A DNA stretch of 64,000 bases, taken from positions 5,084,001 through 5,148,000 of the forward strand of contig NC_051124.1 in NCBI RefSeq assembly GCF_014839805.1. Direction: 5' to 3'. Below are positions 28,385 through 38,428 of the stretch, piece by piece (the first letter of the stretch is position 1; each line of letters starts with the position of its first letter). A model generated the notes under the pieces. It was given only the letters and a program-made list of their open reading frames with translations. It made no database searches and was not told the DNA's origin. This DNA is from Manduca sexta (Eukaryota; Arthropoda; Insecta; Lepidoptera; Sphingidae). A program made the position numbers and the translations under genes.

Positions 28385-28675
28385 TCAAATGGCTCTATTT
28401 TCCCTTTCAGGCAGATATGACGTAATATTTTTCAACACGTAGGCTTCAATTTGCAGTTCAAAGTTCGTGTCGACTCTTGATCTTATTGTGATTGTAACCA
28501 TGTATCTCGATTTCATACAGTGTTCTCCTCCCAAACCCGTAATAATACCATTTGCAGGGTTTTTCTTTAGACGTAATAATTGAACTGCTGCTTCCGTTAT
28601 AAAACAAGCTTGTGACCCTTGATCAACCAAAGCTCTTAGTGTTGAATGATTTCCTAATCCTGACTCGGCATGCAC
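28385..28675 (-). pseudogene. Pao/BEL aspartic protease region
   Basis: A 96-codon minus-strand frame with LRALVDQGSQACFITE, the DUF1758-type retropepsin active-site segment of Pao/BEL elements (DQGS in place of the usual DTG/DSG), followed by ITGLGGEHCMKSRYMV. Such proteases process the Gag-Pol polyprotein. It is separated from gag and RT by frame changes. Confidence 0.85.
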
Positions 28676-28737
28676 TAACGCTGTGGCTAATAAAACTTGT
28701 CTGGGCCTGAAGGTCTTGCGAGTCGCATAGCACGAAA

Positions 28738-29968
28738 CTATTGGAGACTTTGCTGTATCAGATTCATTTTTCTTTGCTCTGATGTATCAGTTGGTGAATG
28801 CAGTAGAGAATGGTGCCTTTTGTTACATATTTTACAACGAGCTGGGTTTCTACAGGTGTATGCACTGTGATTACTGCCCAAACAATTAAAACATATAGAT
28901 TTTTTACTGACGAAATCGCGTCGTACTGCATAATCCTCGTTTGCAAACTTTTTACAAAAGCAAAGTTTGTGCTTGTCATTGCAGAATTCGCATAACCTAT
29001 TTGTGGCTATTAATACTTTCGTATGTGGACGGTTGGAGTCAGCAGTTGCATGTTGCGTTTGTACTTTCTTAAATTCTATATTTTCGAATGCACGAAAACG
29101 ACTTTCCATAAATTCTTTTAACTGATCTAATGTAGGTAAATCGTTCGATTGATCATCAGCGGTTTTCAGTTCCCATTGCTTACGCGTTTCAGTATCTAAC
29201 TTAAACGATATTAGGTGAATGATCATGATATCCCATGTGGTTACATCAACACCAATATTTTTTAATGCGTCCAAACAGTCATTGGTGGTGTCTAATAAAT
29301 CTTTTATAGCAGACGCCGATTCAGCATTCATTCGCTTTTGGCTGAATAACCGTTTGAGAATGCAATTGGCTAAATATTTTTTGTTGTTATAACGCTTTTC
29401 TAATAACGACCAACAACGACTGTAATTGGCGCTCGTAACAGGAGTGTTTCTTAAAAGCTTTTCTGCTTCGCCTACTAAATGCGTTTTTAAATAGTGTAAC
29501 TTTTGTACATCATCTAAACTATTATCATTGTGTACTAATGAAGTAAATAAATCACGAAATGTTGTCCATTCAGAATAATTACCAGAAAAGGTTGGAATCT
29601 TAATTTTCGATAACTTTGCTGCTGAATTTGTGTTCGACTGATTGCCTTTATTATTGTTACTGGTTGGTTGTTCCACCTTTTCTGATAAATTGGATGCTAA
29701 CAAAGACTTATAAATAAAGTAATTTTCCTCACAATTTTCGTAAATGTTTTTGCGTAACATAAATTGACTTTTCTATTTCTTCTAATTTCGAGTTTTCATA
29801 CAATTTGAGGTTATTTGCTTTAAAAGTTTGCCAGTCTATTTCTAAATTGTTAATTCTTGTTTCTACGTATTCTTTTGTGATACGATCTTTAGGACTCTTT
29901 TTGAAATTAATTAAACCTCTATTAATAGAATTATGTATGTTAACTTGTGCATTGACGAGCCCTTGCAT
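28738..29968 (-). pseudogene. Pao/BEL gag, two frames
   Basis: Two overlapping minus-strand frames, 29968-29729 (79 codons, MQGLVNAQ start) and 29760-28738 (340 codons). The second carries the DUF1759-type capsid core (KIKIPTFSGNYSEWTTFRDL, YLKTHLVGEAEKLL, SLLEKRYNNKKYL). It ends with cysteine-rich zinc knuckles, CEFC with following Cys/His, CFNCLGSNHSAYTC (a CX2CX4HX4C knuckle) and CKICNKRHH. Gag packages the element's RNA. The shift between the two frames lies at 29729-29760, near the N-terminus. Confidence 0.92.
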
Positions 29969-30149
29969 TGTTACAACTATTAAATTAACTACTTAATTAA
30001 CAAATAAATAAAATAATAAATATTAATAAATACTGCTCTGCTCTGCTCGGTTGCTTGTACTTGATGGCTCCAATGAAGTTGCTGGACCCGCTGCTGCACG
30101 TAGCGCTGCGACCCGCAACGTATGGTGACTGGTGAACTGACAGTAGAGG

Positions 30150-30478
30150 ACACTGAACTTTTGCTTTTGTAGAAGTCACTGAACTTTGCTTGGTAAACTA
30201 AACTTTGCTTGGTAGAGGTCACTGAACTTTTGCTTGGTAGACGTCACTGAACTTTTGCTTGGTAGACGTCACTGAACTTTTGCTTGGTAGACGTCACTGA
30301 ACTTTTGCTTGGTAGAGGTCACTGAACTTTTGCTTGGTAGAGGTCACTGAACTTTTTGCTTGGTAGAGGTCACTGAACTTTTGCTTGGTAGAGGTCACTG
30401 AACTTTTGCTTGGTAGAGGTCACTAAACTTTGTATCGTAGAAGTCCCTGACCTTTTACTTGATAGAGGTCACTGAACT
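30150..30478 (-). repeat. 25-bp tandem array in the retrotransposon leader
   Basis: On the plus strand the unit is GGTAGAGGTCACTGAACTTT followed by TGCTT, repeated about 12 times. The main variant positions are GAGGTC/GACGTC and the number of Ts. Edge copies at both ends are degenerate. It lies between the primer binding site and gag, in the 5' untranslated leader of the minus-strand RNA. Confidence 0.93.
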
Positions 30479-30480
30479 CT

Positions 30481-30498
30481 ATCCGGCTCGAAGGACCA
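30481..30498 (-). other. Primer binding site matching tRNA-Tyr
   Basis: The plus-strand bases ATCCGGCTCGAAGGACCA equal the 3' end of eukaryotic tRNA-Tyr (acceptor half CGAAGGA plus CCA, pairing with its 5' CCTTCG). The site starts one base inside the 5' LTR, the standard position for minus-strand DNA priming. Confidence 0.85.
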
Positions 30499-30499
30499 A

Positions 30500-30934
30500 T
30501 GTTTGGGGGTGCTCTGGTGTAGTGTGTGTGCTAAGAGTCCGGGTTCACACAATAAAGACACTCTTTCACATAAAACCAATATTTATTATTAGCACTAGTA
30601 ACACTACAGTCTACAGTTTATAATTACTAAGAAGTTGCACTTGTTTACCTCTATACCTTACTCGCTCTGACGCATTTATACGCACTGTTCTTCCTTCACT
30701 ACTCGCTCTGATTTACATGGTTGCTTTGGATTCCCGAACTGACGAGGCAAGATTCCCCAACCCTTATACATATGGGTCGGAGAATCTTGACATCGCGATG
30801 TACAAAATTAAAGAAATTGTACAGCGCCATCTATTGCCCTAATTTATGACTACTGTACGTCATTACTTATTACAACGCCATCTTTTAGTTTTCGATGGAT
30901 TAAATTGTCTATTTTATTAATTGATCTTTGAACA
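30500..30934 (-). repeat. 5' LTR of the Pao/BEL element
   Basis: 435 bp, identical by eye to 24127-24561. It should hold the element's promoter and polyadenylation signals, read right to left. Confidence 0.95.
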
Positions 30935-30939
30935 CATTT

Positions 30940-33694
30940 ACTTTCTGCATAGGAAAACATTTACCTAGAATTAGTGCCATTGATTACAAGCTAAGATGAT
31001 CGAATTGAAACTGCCCTTTATTTTTCCGACGTACAAAACCCAAGCTCAAAACCAATTTGTGTCTACTTACTTTTTCTTTAAGTGCAGGTTGGCCATATCC
31101 TCATGTGTACGAGACACACTCACGCTTTTTATCTCGGAAGGGGCAGGCAGAGATGCAACTGGTGCACCTACTTTTCGCCGTGTGGATTCTGTTCCATGAT
31201 GTGAAAGGGGGCGAGTCTGTCGCCATATAATATAAGGCTGTTTCCACACTATTCCATATAATTGCAGGCGATATATTCAACAGAAGACTAATCCACGTTA
31301 TTTGGAGTTGGGACACGTAACTTTATAAAACTAAATAAAGCAGCGGTGAACTGCACCATCGTCCATATAGCACAGCCTAACTAATCTATAGAATGTATAG
31401 TTATAGCACATGACAGCAATTAACTTGATGCCTGAACTCCCAAGTCGATAATATATAGAATATTAATATATTCCATATTTTGTCAGCATTAGTTCTTTCA
31501 CCGCACCAACATCTTCAAAATTAAAGATAATTTACGACAACCCCAAAGAACTTCACGACTACGCGTTAGTTTGGTCGGCGCGTGTAATGAATCGTACAAA
31601 ACGTCAGTTTTACTACACGAGCAGCGCATCTACGCAGTGATTTTTAAATTATGCAACATTTGTATGGAAATACAGGACACCCCAGCCCCGAGTCGACTTC
31701 TTAAAAATACATCCCGTGTTATTTGTTGGCTGTTTTTGACGCGCAATCGTGATTCGATTGCTTTTTCATGTAGATCGTATTGTTTATTTTTAAATTTATA
31801 AGTAAGGTATAAGTCAAGGATATGGGGCTTTCAAATGTTTCCATTTGTTTATTCGTACTTACCTACAAATTTTATTTCGAAGAAAACTATTAGAATTGTA
31901 AAAAATATCAGTGAATTTACTTAATATACTTACTTACCAACCTATGTCTACGCTATTATAATAACAAAGGCATAAACTACAAGTGATTAATCTTTATCGG
32001 AATACCTAAGACTTACAGTATAGGTACTATTTTAGAATAAAAAGTATTAATTGTAAATACTTAACTGGATCTACTTGTGAACCATATTTGCTTCGTTCCG
32101 GAAGATAGGTCCGTCTGAGGGTCAGTCAATTGAAATTAAACATTATCAGTCTTACTTAAAATAAATTCGAAAAGCTATGCTTAGTAAAAACACAAATTTA
32201 CTCGATCAGCTCTAAGTCAAAACCCGCCATCTAGCCTCTGTATAAGGTTTAAACTAGAAAACCGGTGATGTTTTTGACAACTAAGTAAGTACTACTTGAG
32301 CAATTCTTAACCACCTCTTAGCGCTAAAACAAGTTTATAAGTAAGTAAGACTGTTTAAGTCAAAGTATAATATGTCATTATGTCTTCTAGAAGTAAATAG
32401 AACCTACAATATTTTTACGTAAGTATAAAAACAAGGCGATAGTCACTTGGTAACGTTCAAACCTTAATTACTAACCATTTTAAAAATGCCTATTCAATTT
32501 TGAAAAAGAGGGTGCGAAAACACCAGCTTGTTTATATCATATTTTTCGTCTGATAGACTTTATTACTTCGATATGTACCTAACCTCGGGTCTGCCGTTAC
32601 AAAATTTCAAACCTCTGTGCAAAACTTAGTAGTGTAAATCCCACTCTATATTCCTCTACATAAAGTTGGCTCTGCCATGCACTATTATTAATTTTAGAAG
32701 AGATCGTCATTCATGCTGGGCTAACCTTATATTCTTGGAAGAATGGTTGGTAAATTTTCAATACTCACTTTATTAGGTCGGGTCGGAAGAGGGTGAGTGA
32801 ACGGCCTTTATTAGATTTTGTTGAAACGTGAGTAGGTGCGGCAAAATGCATCGTCTGGGTCCGACACCTTGATATTGAATACTGAAAAAGGTACCTATTG
32901 TGCATTTCTAAATAAACATTTTATTTTTAATTTAAATATTTATTATACCTTCATTTAATTTTTACCAAAGAAGTCGATTTACTTATATAGCTTGCTAGCT
33001 TGACACTCAAATTATACAGATATAGCATCTCTACCTTATCACTAAGATAATATTAAGTAAATAACATTATTTTATATGATATTTAAGTATTAAATATACT
33101 TACATAATTGCAATATATTATTCGGAATTTCTAAAGCTGTACAACCTTTGTATTATTATGTACTCAAACAATATGATTTTATAATTTTAATTATTCACCA
33201 AATTATAAGTTAATCACGCTAGCGGAAATGTTTTACAAAATTTATTGTACAGCGCCCTCTATAAAGTAACCATTAAACCTTTTCAGACACAGAAACTTTC
33301 GCTGTCAATAAGTAAAAACTACATATCTTATTCAACAGATAGCGTTATAATAAAAATGCAACACTACATCAATATACTAATTGGAACTAAATATTTCATA
33401 TAAAATATTACATGCTTAGCCAGAGATAACATGATAAATAGCAAGAAAATAGTCACATTAAATATTGAATTTTAGGAAGCCGTATTTCAAGTTGACAGTA
33501 ATCGACTAAAAATGGAGGGTGCAATCAACGTACTCAGCGTAACACTATTATGTTTGAAAATTGCAACACTCAGTACTTCAAAAAAGTTAGGTTATCACAA
33601 GTTATGTGTGATGTGTCAAATTTATATATGAAAAATACATTAATGCTTTATTTTGTTACATTATTTTGACTATACACTGAGTGTACATCGAATA
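30940..33694. other. Intergenic DNA left of PPIL4
   Basis: AT-rich, no gene recognised. The frames at 30996-31316 and 31571-31801 are chance frames. The final 200 bp should hold the PPIL4 promoter, but no clear core element was picked out. Confidence 0.5.
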
Positions 33695-35653
33695 ATGTCT
33701 GTTGTTATAGAAACGACGCTTGGGGATATTACAGTAGATTTGTACCTCGAACAACGACCTGTGACATGTTTAAACTTTCTGAAACTATGCAAAATGAAAT
33801 ATTACAATTTCAACCTTTTCCACACGATACGCAGTGGGTTTATAGCTCAAACTGGAGACCCCACGGGTGAAGGCTCTGGCGGGCAGTCTGTTTTTGGTCT
33901 ACTGGAAGGCCCCAGCAAAAGATTTTTCTCGGGAGAGAAAATGCCAAAAATTCGTCACACGGACGCCGGCTTATTGTCAATGGTGTGCACTGGAGACATG
34001 ATGGTCGGCTCGCAGTTCTTCTTCACTCTTGCACCGGATTTAGACTCTCTAAACGGAATACATTGTGTTATTGGTGAAGTAACTGAGGGCCAGGAAGTGC
34101 TAAGAAAACTCAACGACGTTATTTGTGACGAGTCTCATCGTCCTTACCGAGATGTAAGGATAACACACACAGTTGTTCTAGAAGACCCATTCAATGATCC
34201 GCCAGGCCTGAGAGCACCATCCAGATCTCCCTCACCTAGTGCTGAACGACTGAAAGGTGGCAGAATCGCGCCTGATGAAGAAATAGATGAAACAAAAGGT
34301 AAAAGTATTGCTGAAGTGCAAGAAATGCTAGAAGAAAAAGAGGCCAAAGCTCGGGCAACAATTTTAGAAATCATAGGTGACTTACCAGATGCAAATATAG
34401 CCCCTCCAGAAAATGTCCTCTTTGTGTGTAAACTAAATCCAGTCACAACTGATGAGGATTTAGAAATCATCTTTAGTAGATTTGGAAAAATTGTCAGCTG
34501 TGAAGTAATAAGAGATAAAAAGACTGGTGATTCCTTACAATATGCCTTTATAGAGTTTTCTGATAAAAAGTCCTGTGAAGAAGCTTATTTTAAAATGGAT
34601 AATGTGTTGATAGATGATAGAAGAATACATGTTGACTTTTCACAATCTGTATCTAAAATAAAATGGCTAGGAAAAGGCAGAGGAGTCAAACACTTAGACG
34701 ATAATGAAATTCTAGCTAACCATATTGACAATCAGAAATCCAAAAGGTCTTTTAGTTCAGAAAGGGGTCATAGAAATGGAAGAGACCATGAAAATAACAG
34801 TGGTAATCGCAGTAACAGGAGAGGAAACAGAAGTAGAGATAGGACTTCTGATAGAGAAAAAAGGCATGATAGGCAGCACAGAAATGAAAAAGATTCTGAA
34901 AAGAGACATAGAAGTAGAAGTAAAAGTAGATCTAAATTAAGTAGACATAGAAATGAAATTGATAGTAGGCACAAACATAACTCTCGATATTCGGAGCAAA
35001 ACAATGACAGGGGACCTGATTTACATAGAGATTATAAAGACTCTTCTAAATCCAGGGTATCACCCTCAAGAATAAGCAAAGTTAGACCATCTTCCAATAG
35101 AGAGAAGGAAGATTCAAGGCATACAAGTAGAGAAAATAATGAAAGAAAGGAAAAAAACCAACATAGAAAACACAGATCAGAAAAAGACATGGTTAATAAT
35201 GATAAATATAAGAAAAAAGAATTACACAAGAAAGAGAAATACACAATGAATGAGGATAAAGGCAGTGAGCCACGTACACCATCACCTATAGCAAATAAGA
35301 AAAGTAAAAGTAGAAAAAATGATAAAACTAAACATGTAAAGAATAGTCACAATAATAAAAAGAAGCGTAAACATTCAACTTCAACCTCAGATAGTGAGTC
35401 ATCTTTTTCCAGTTCATCCAGTAGCGATACAACTTCATCTAGCGAAAGAGATAAAAAGAAAAACAAGACTAAAATAAGAAAAAGACGATATTCATCGTCA
35501 AGTACCAGTAGCAGTAGTAGTGACTCAAGTTCTTCTTCCAGCACCACTACATCATCAAGTAGTTATTCTAGCTCAACCACTGAGAGTGAAAGAGATAAAA
35601 AGAAAAGACGCAAAATGACTGCAAAGAAAACCAAACCTAAAAAGAAGTTATAG
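33695..35653 (+). CDS. PPIL4: Peptidyl-prolyl cis-trans isomerase-like 4 (cyclophilin + RRM)
   Basis: An intronless 652-residue frame. I start it at the ATG at 33695 (MSVVIETTLGD) because this matches the start of PPIL4 proteins; the frame is open further left without another ATG. Residues 1-165 form a cyclophilin domain (FIAQTGDPTGEG near 49-60, GSQFFFT near 105). The tryptophan of active cyclophilins is replaced (LDSLNGIH), so isomerase activity may be weak. Residues 240-318 are an RRM with RNP2 VLFVCKL and RNP1 QYAFIEF, then IDDRRIHVDFSQS, nearly identical to vertebrate PPIL4. The C-terminal half is low complexity: Arg/Ser/Lys/His-rich, then a long serine tract and a basic end. PPIL4 associates with spliceosomes in the nucleus. 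The whole CDS lacks introns, unlike its neighbours. Confidence 0.96.
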   Translation: MSVVIETTLGDITVDLYLEQRPVTCLNFLKLCKMKYYNFNLFHTIRSGFIAQTGDPTGEGSGGQSVFGLLEGPSKRFFSGEKMPKIRHTDAGLLSMVCTGDMMVGSQFFFTLAPDLDSLNGIHCVIGEVTEGQEVLRKLNDVICDESHRPYRDVRITHTVVLEDPFNDPPGLRAPSRSPSPSAERLKGGRIAPDEEIDETKGKSIAEVQEMLEEKEAKARATILEIIGDLPDANIAPPENVLFVCKLNPVTTDEDLEIIFSRFGKIVSCEVIRDKKTGDSLQYAFIEFSDKKSCEEAYFKMDNVLIDDRRIHVDFSQSVSKIKWLGKGRGVKHLDDNEILANHIDNQKSKRSFSSERGHRNGRDHENNSGNRSNRRGNRSRDRTSDREKRHDRQHRNEKDSEKRHRSRSKSRSKLSRHRNEIDSRHKHNSRYSEQNNDRGPDLHRDYKDSSKSRVSPSRISKVRPSSNREKEDSRHTSRENNERKEKNQHRKHRSEKDMVNNDKYKKKELHKKEKYTMNEDKGSEPRTPSPIANKKSKSRKNDKTKHVKNSHNNKKKRKHSTSTSDSESSFSSSSSSDTTSSSERDKKKNKTKIRKRRYSSSSTSSSSSDSSSSSSTTTSSSSYSSSTTESERDKKKRRKMTAKKTKPKKKL

Positions 35654-35839
35654 GGCATGTTAATTGTATTTAGTTATAAAATACATTGTATTTGTTTTCT
35701 CCTTTTGTTTACTTTGAATTATCATAAGTACCTTATTAGATGTAAGTTATAGTACAATTATTATTTTGTAGTTCAGTTAAATTTGTTGCTTAAATCCTGA
35801 TAAATGTCAATGCTAGTGTACTTTCTTACCATTCATAAC

Positions 35840-35845
35840 AATAAA
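35840..35845 (+). terminator. Poly(A) signal of PPIL4
   Basis: AATAAA about 190 bp after the stop codon, in AT-rich sequence. It is the first canonical hexamer downstream that I see. Confidence 0.6.
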
Positions 35846-36230
35846 CTATTTAATCAATAGTGTATAAGTGGCGACTGTCTTATGATCAAAGAAGTATTGC
35901 ATTCACTAACAAATTATATTCTCATGTTATGGACATTATTTGGCAGTATTTGCTAAGATTTTATGGATGTTATCATTGTCATTGAATCTCAATCATATTT
36001 GTTATGCATTCAATACAGAGTTTAAGCAATAATGTCTCAAATGTTATTTGTTCTAATGAAATGGAAAATCTTGTATAAAATTAATAATTGCGCCTATTTT
36101 GATTTAGTAGGAATGTATTTATTAATGATGTCATAAAAATCAATGCAATTAGCTTATAATGTTTGTCACAGGATAATATTTTTTATTTAATGTATTTTTA
36201 CACTAAAATAAATAATATCAAAATTTATCT

Positions 36231-36407
36231 TCGAAATAAAACTAATATTCGGATTTTATCGTGTTTTTTTGTATTGTATTTTTGTCCCGAACCAAAAACC
36301 ATGCAAACTACAGCTTTTATGGTCACGAGGCGGACTCTAATATAAAAGATAAAATCCGAAAACTAATTTTGTTTCGATGTCTAACATTTGCATAAACATA
36401 AGAAATT
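36231..36407. mobile_element. Small foldback (MITE-like) element, copy 2
   Basis: The arms TCGAAATAAAACTAATATTC (from 36231) and the complement ending at 36377 pair over about 30 bp, including the perfect 13-bp inner arm TTCGGATTTTATC (36248-36260) with GATAAAATCCGAA (36348-36360). The sequence after the right arm, TGTCTAACATTTGCATAAAC to 36407, matches copy 1 at 19227-19256. It is non-coding. Confidence 0.6.
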
Positions 36408-36574
36408 AATGTTTTGTTTAATTTTTGTTAATGCAATTATTGTAATAAACTTTTATTACATTAAACATACATTGTGTATGAATGATTAAAACAAGTTTTT
36501 CGTTTCGAATATATTAATATACAATTAATTATTATTAATTATTATAACATAATAATTAATCTTAATAATATTGT

Positions 36575-36905
36575 AATGCGAAAGTTTGAGAAAATGGTTG
36601 TTTGGTTGTTTGATGCAAGTGGGCGCAGAAACCGCTAAACCGATTTAGATAAAATTAGGCACATTGACAGACCATATCCTACATTACAATGCAGGCTAGG
36701 TATTTTTATCCATACTATTTGCCTCCATAAAATATATTTCAATTTTTAATCTTATTTGTTTATAGGTGGTGTTGTGTTCGCAGATATGGCGCTATTAGAT
36801 CTCTACAATAATTTAGTATGCTAGCATAGTATTAGTAGCAGCATTCTAATTTTTTATTCCGGCATAGGCTTCACGCTAGTAAAGTTGCCGGCAACATCTA
36901 GTTTA
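36575..36905 (+). repeat. Dispersed lepidopteran repeat
   Basis: It begins AATGCGAAAGTTTGAG, then GGGCGCAGAAACCGCTAAAC and CGATTTAGATAAAATTAGGC, and ends near GGCAACATCTAGTTTATAAT. It is the same family as 12465-12700. Its start, in reverse, appears at about 49310-49340 (CACTTTCGCATTTATAA). Non-coding; the family is not named. Confidence 0.5.
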
Positions 36906-37182
36906 TAATATTAATAATACTTTTATACCTCTGTAATATATCTTGCAGGAATAGGTACTTGGATCATTTACTGTACTTACCTACACTGTTACATTTTTTT
37001 TTAATTCTTATCGACCGTATTTCAATAATAATATGTAAATACCTACCCGATAAAGTTATTGATAAGTAAATATTTTATAATATTTGTCTAATTAGATGTA
37101 CTTATTGTAAATGCCTACAACGAATATACCTACACAATATAGAGGTAATGACTGTGCAATCTAGTCTACTTTTACGATATTA

Positions 37183-37276
37183 TGTGAACGCGATGGTATA
37201 GTTATGTTGCATAGTAGGTACGACCACCGCACTATGGTCCCGGGTTTAAAACCGGGGTCGGACAAAGCCATAGAAT
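37183..37276 (+). repeat. tRNA-like SINE head
   Basis: The run GCGATGGTATAGTTATGTTG, then CATAGTAGGTACGACCACCG and CCCGGGTTTAAAACCGGGGT, has A-box-like and B-box-like spacing and a folding T-arm (CCCGG/CCGGG). It is related in layout to, but different in sequence from, the SINE at 48846. No intact tRNA fold was found. Confidence 0.45.
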
Positions 37277-37330
37277 ATTTTTTATCTTTATTTAAGGAAG
37301 ATATTATATTCCAACCCGTTCTTGTCTAAA

Positions 37331-38428
37331 TAGGTCGGGGAAATGTCTTTTACATTTCAAAAAAGAAACAAATTAAGTAGTAAAATATTGTTTTCAGGTA
37401 CTTTTTTTTCTCATTTGCGATTTTATATATTATAATTCTCTTTGATTTGCGATTCTTTATTGAAACATAATGAACTGAATGAAAGCGGTCTACATCGAAA
37501 GAACGTCGAAACGTCAATCCGAAACGAAGAAACTCAGAAGAAACGACGAACTTCGGATTTAACTCTACTACCGAATTACTTCGGATCCGTCACCGTTCTG
37601 TAGCTTACCTTGTTGATAGGATCAATTTTCCGCTTTTTTTTTAAGAAATCAGTTGTACTTTATACTCCCAGACGGTTTTAAAAGTATAAATACCTATATA
37701 AGTTATAAGTTCTTACAAATTCCATGTCTGAAATATTGCGATGAACGGATCAAATCCGTCATCGGATCTGAACACTTTGTAGTAACAAAACGTGCGAGCC
37801 GTCATCCGGAACTACGAGTTTCGTTTTTCAAAATATAAGTATCCTCTGATGATGAAAAGTAAATTACGTAAGACAAGAACGTCCGATAAAGGTTATGGTC
37901 AAACGCCGATCCGGCTTCACAAACTGGCAAAACCTGAGTAATTCGCAGTATGGTGATGCTGTAGGTATGATGGGATTGGAAGGGCATTGTTCTATATGAG
38001 CTTTTACCGCCGCGCCGGGTAGAACCATCGGTTCGGATCTCTACTGCAAACAACCAATGAGATTGAAACAAGAAGTTGAGGAAAAGCGGCTGGAATTGAT
38101 CAATAGAAAGGTTCTGTCTTCCATCACAATAGCGCTAGACCACACACATCTTTAACACTCAACAAAAATTAAGAGCTTGGCTGGGAGATGTTATTGCGTC
38201 CACCATATAGCCCTGACTTTGCATCTACAGATTTCCAGCTGTTTTTGGTCTCTTCAGAATTCTTTAGGTTAACATCAAGAGAGGAGAGTCAAAACTTCCT
38301 GTAGTCTAAAAATTTCTACAGCAACGGGATCAAGGCACTTCCTATAAGATAGCAGAAAGTCATCAAACAAAATGGCACATAATATCATATATTATAAATA
38401 AATATAAATATTTTTTTCCCAACCTAAT
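37331..38428 (+). pseudogene. Degenerate mariner transposon
   Basis: Transposase remnants appear in shifting frames on the plus strand: GDEK (the W that normally follows is replaced by a stop) with DKNVR near 37850-37885, the block spanning GLEGHC and LYCKQPMRLKQEVEEKRLEL (about 37975-38097), and PYSPDFASTDFQLF near 38204-38243. These follow the mariner order, ending in YSPDLAPSDY-type sequence. The second catalytic Asp region (normally HHDNARPHTS) has lost the Asp. The ends read TAGGTCGGGGAAA (37331) and, inverted, TTTCCCAACCTA (to about 38426), a weak terminal inverted repeat. Stops and frame changes are numerous and the N-terminal third is not readable. Dead copy, old. Confidence 0.85.

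Larger units (their letters stand above)
24127..30934 (-). mobile_element. Pao/BEL LTR retrotransposon, full length, frame-disrupted
   Basis: A 6.8-kb element in minus orientation. Two 435-bp LTRs (24127-24561 and 30500-30934) begin TG and end CA and appear identical. They are flanked by the 5-bp target duplication CATTT (24122-24126 and 30935-30939). Reading right to left: 5' LTR, primer binding site, a 25-bp tandem array, gag with zinc knuckles, aspartic protease, reverse transcriptase, RNase H/Pao-type region, integrase and a DUF5641-type C-terminus, a purine-rich tract, then the 3' LTR. This domain order is that of the Pao/BEL group. There is no envelope-like frame. The coding region is split over several frames, so this copy should not make a complete polyprotein. 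LTR identity implies a recent insertion. Confidence 0.96.
35850..37180. other. Intergenic AT-rich DNA with repeats
   Basis: No gene recognised. It holds a foldback element (36231-36407) and a dispersed repeat (36575-36905). The frame at 36163-36345 lies over the foldback element. Confidence 0.55.

Noticed and set aside
34144..35547. Leu/Ser-rich antisense frames under PPIL4
   Set aside because: They mirror the Arg/Ser/Lys-rich low-complexity tail of PPIL4.
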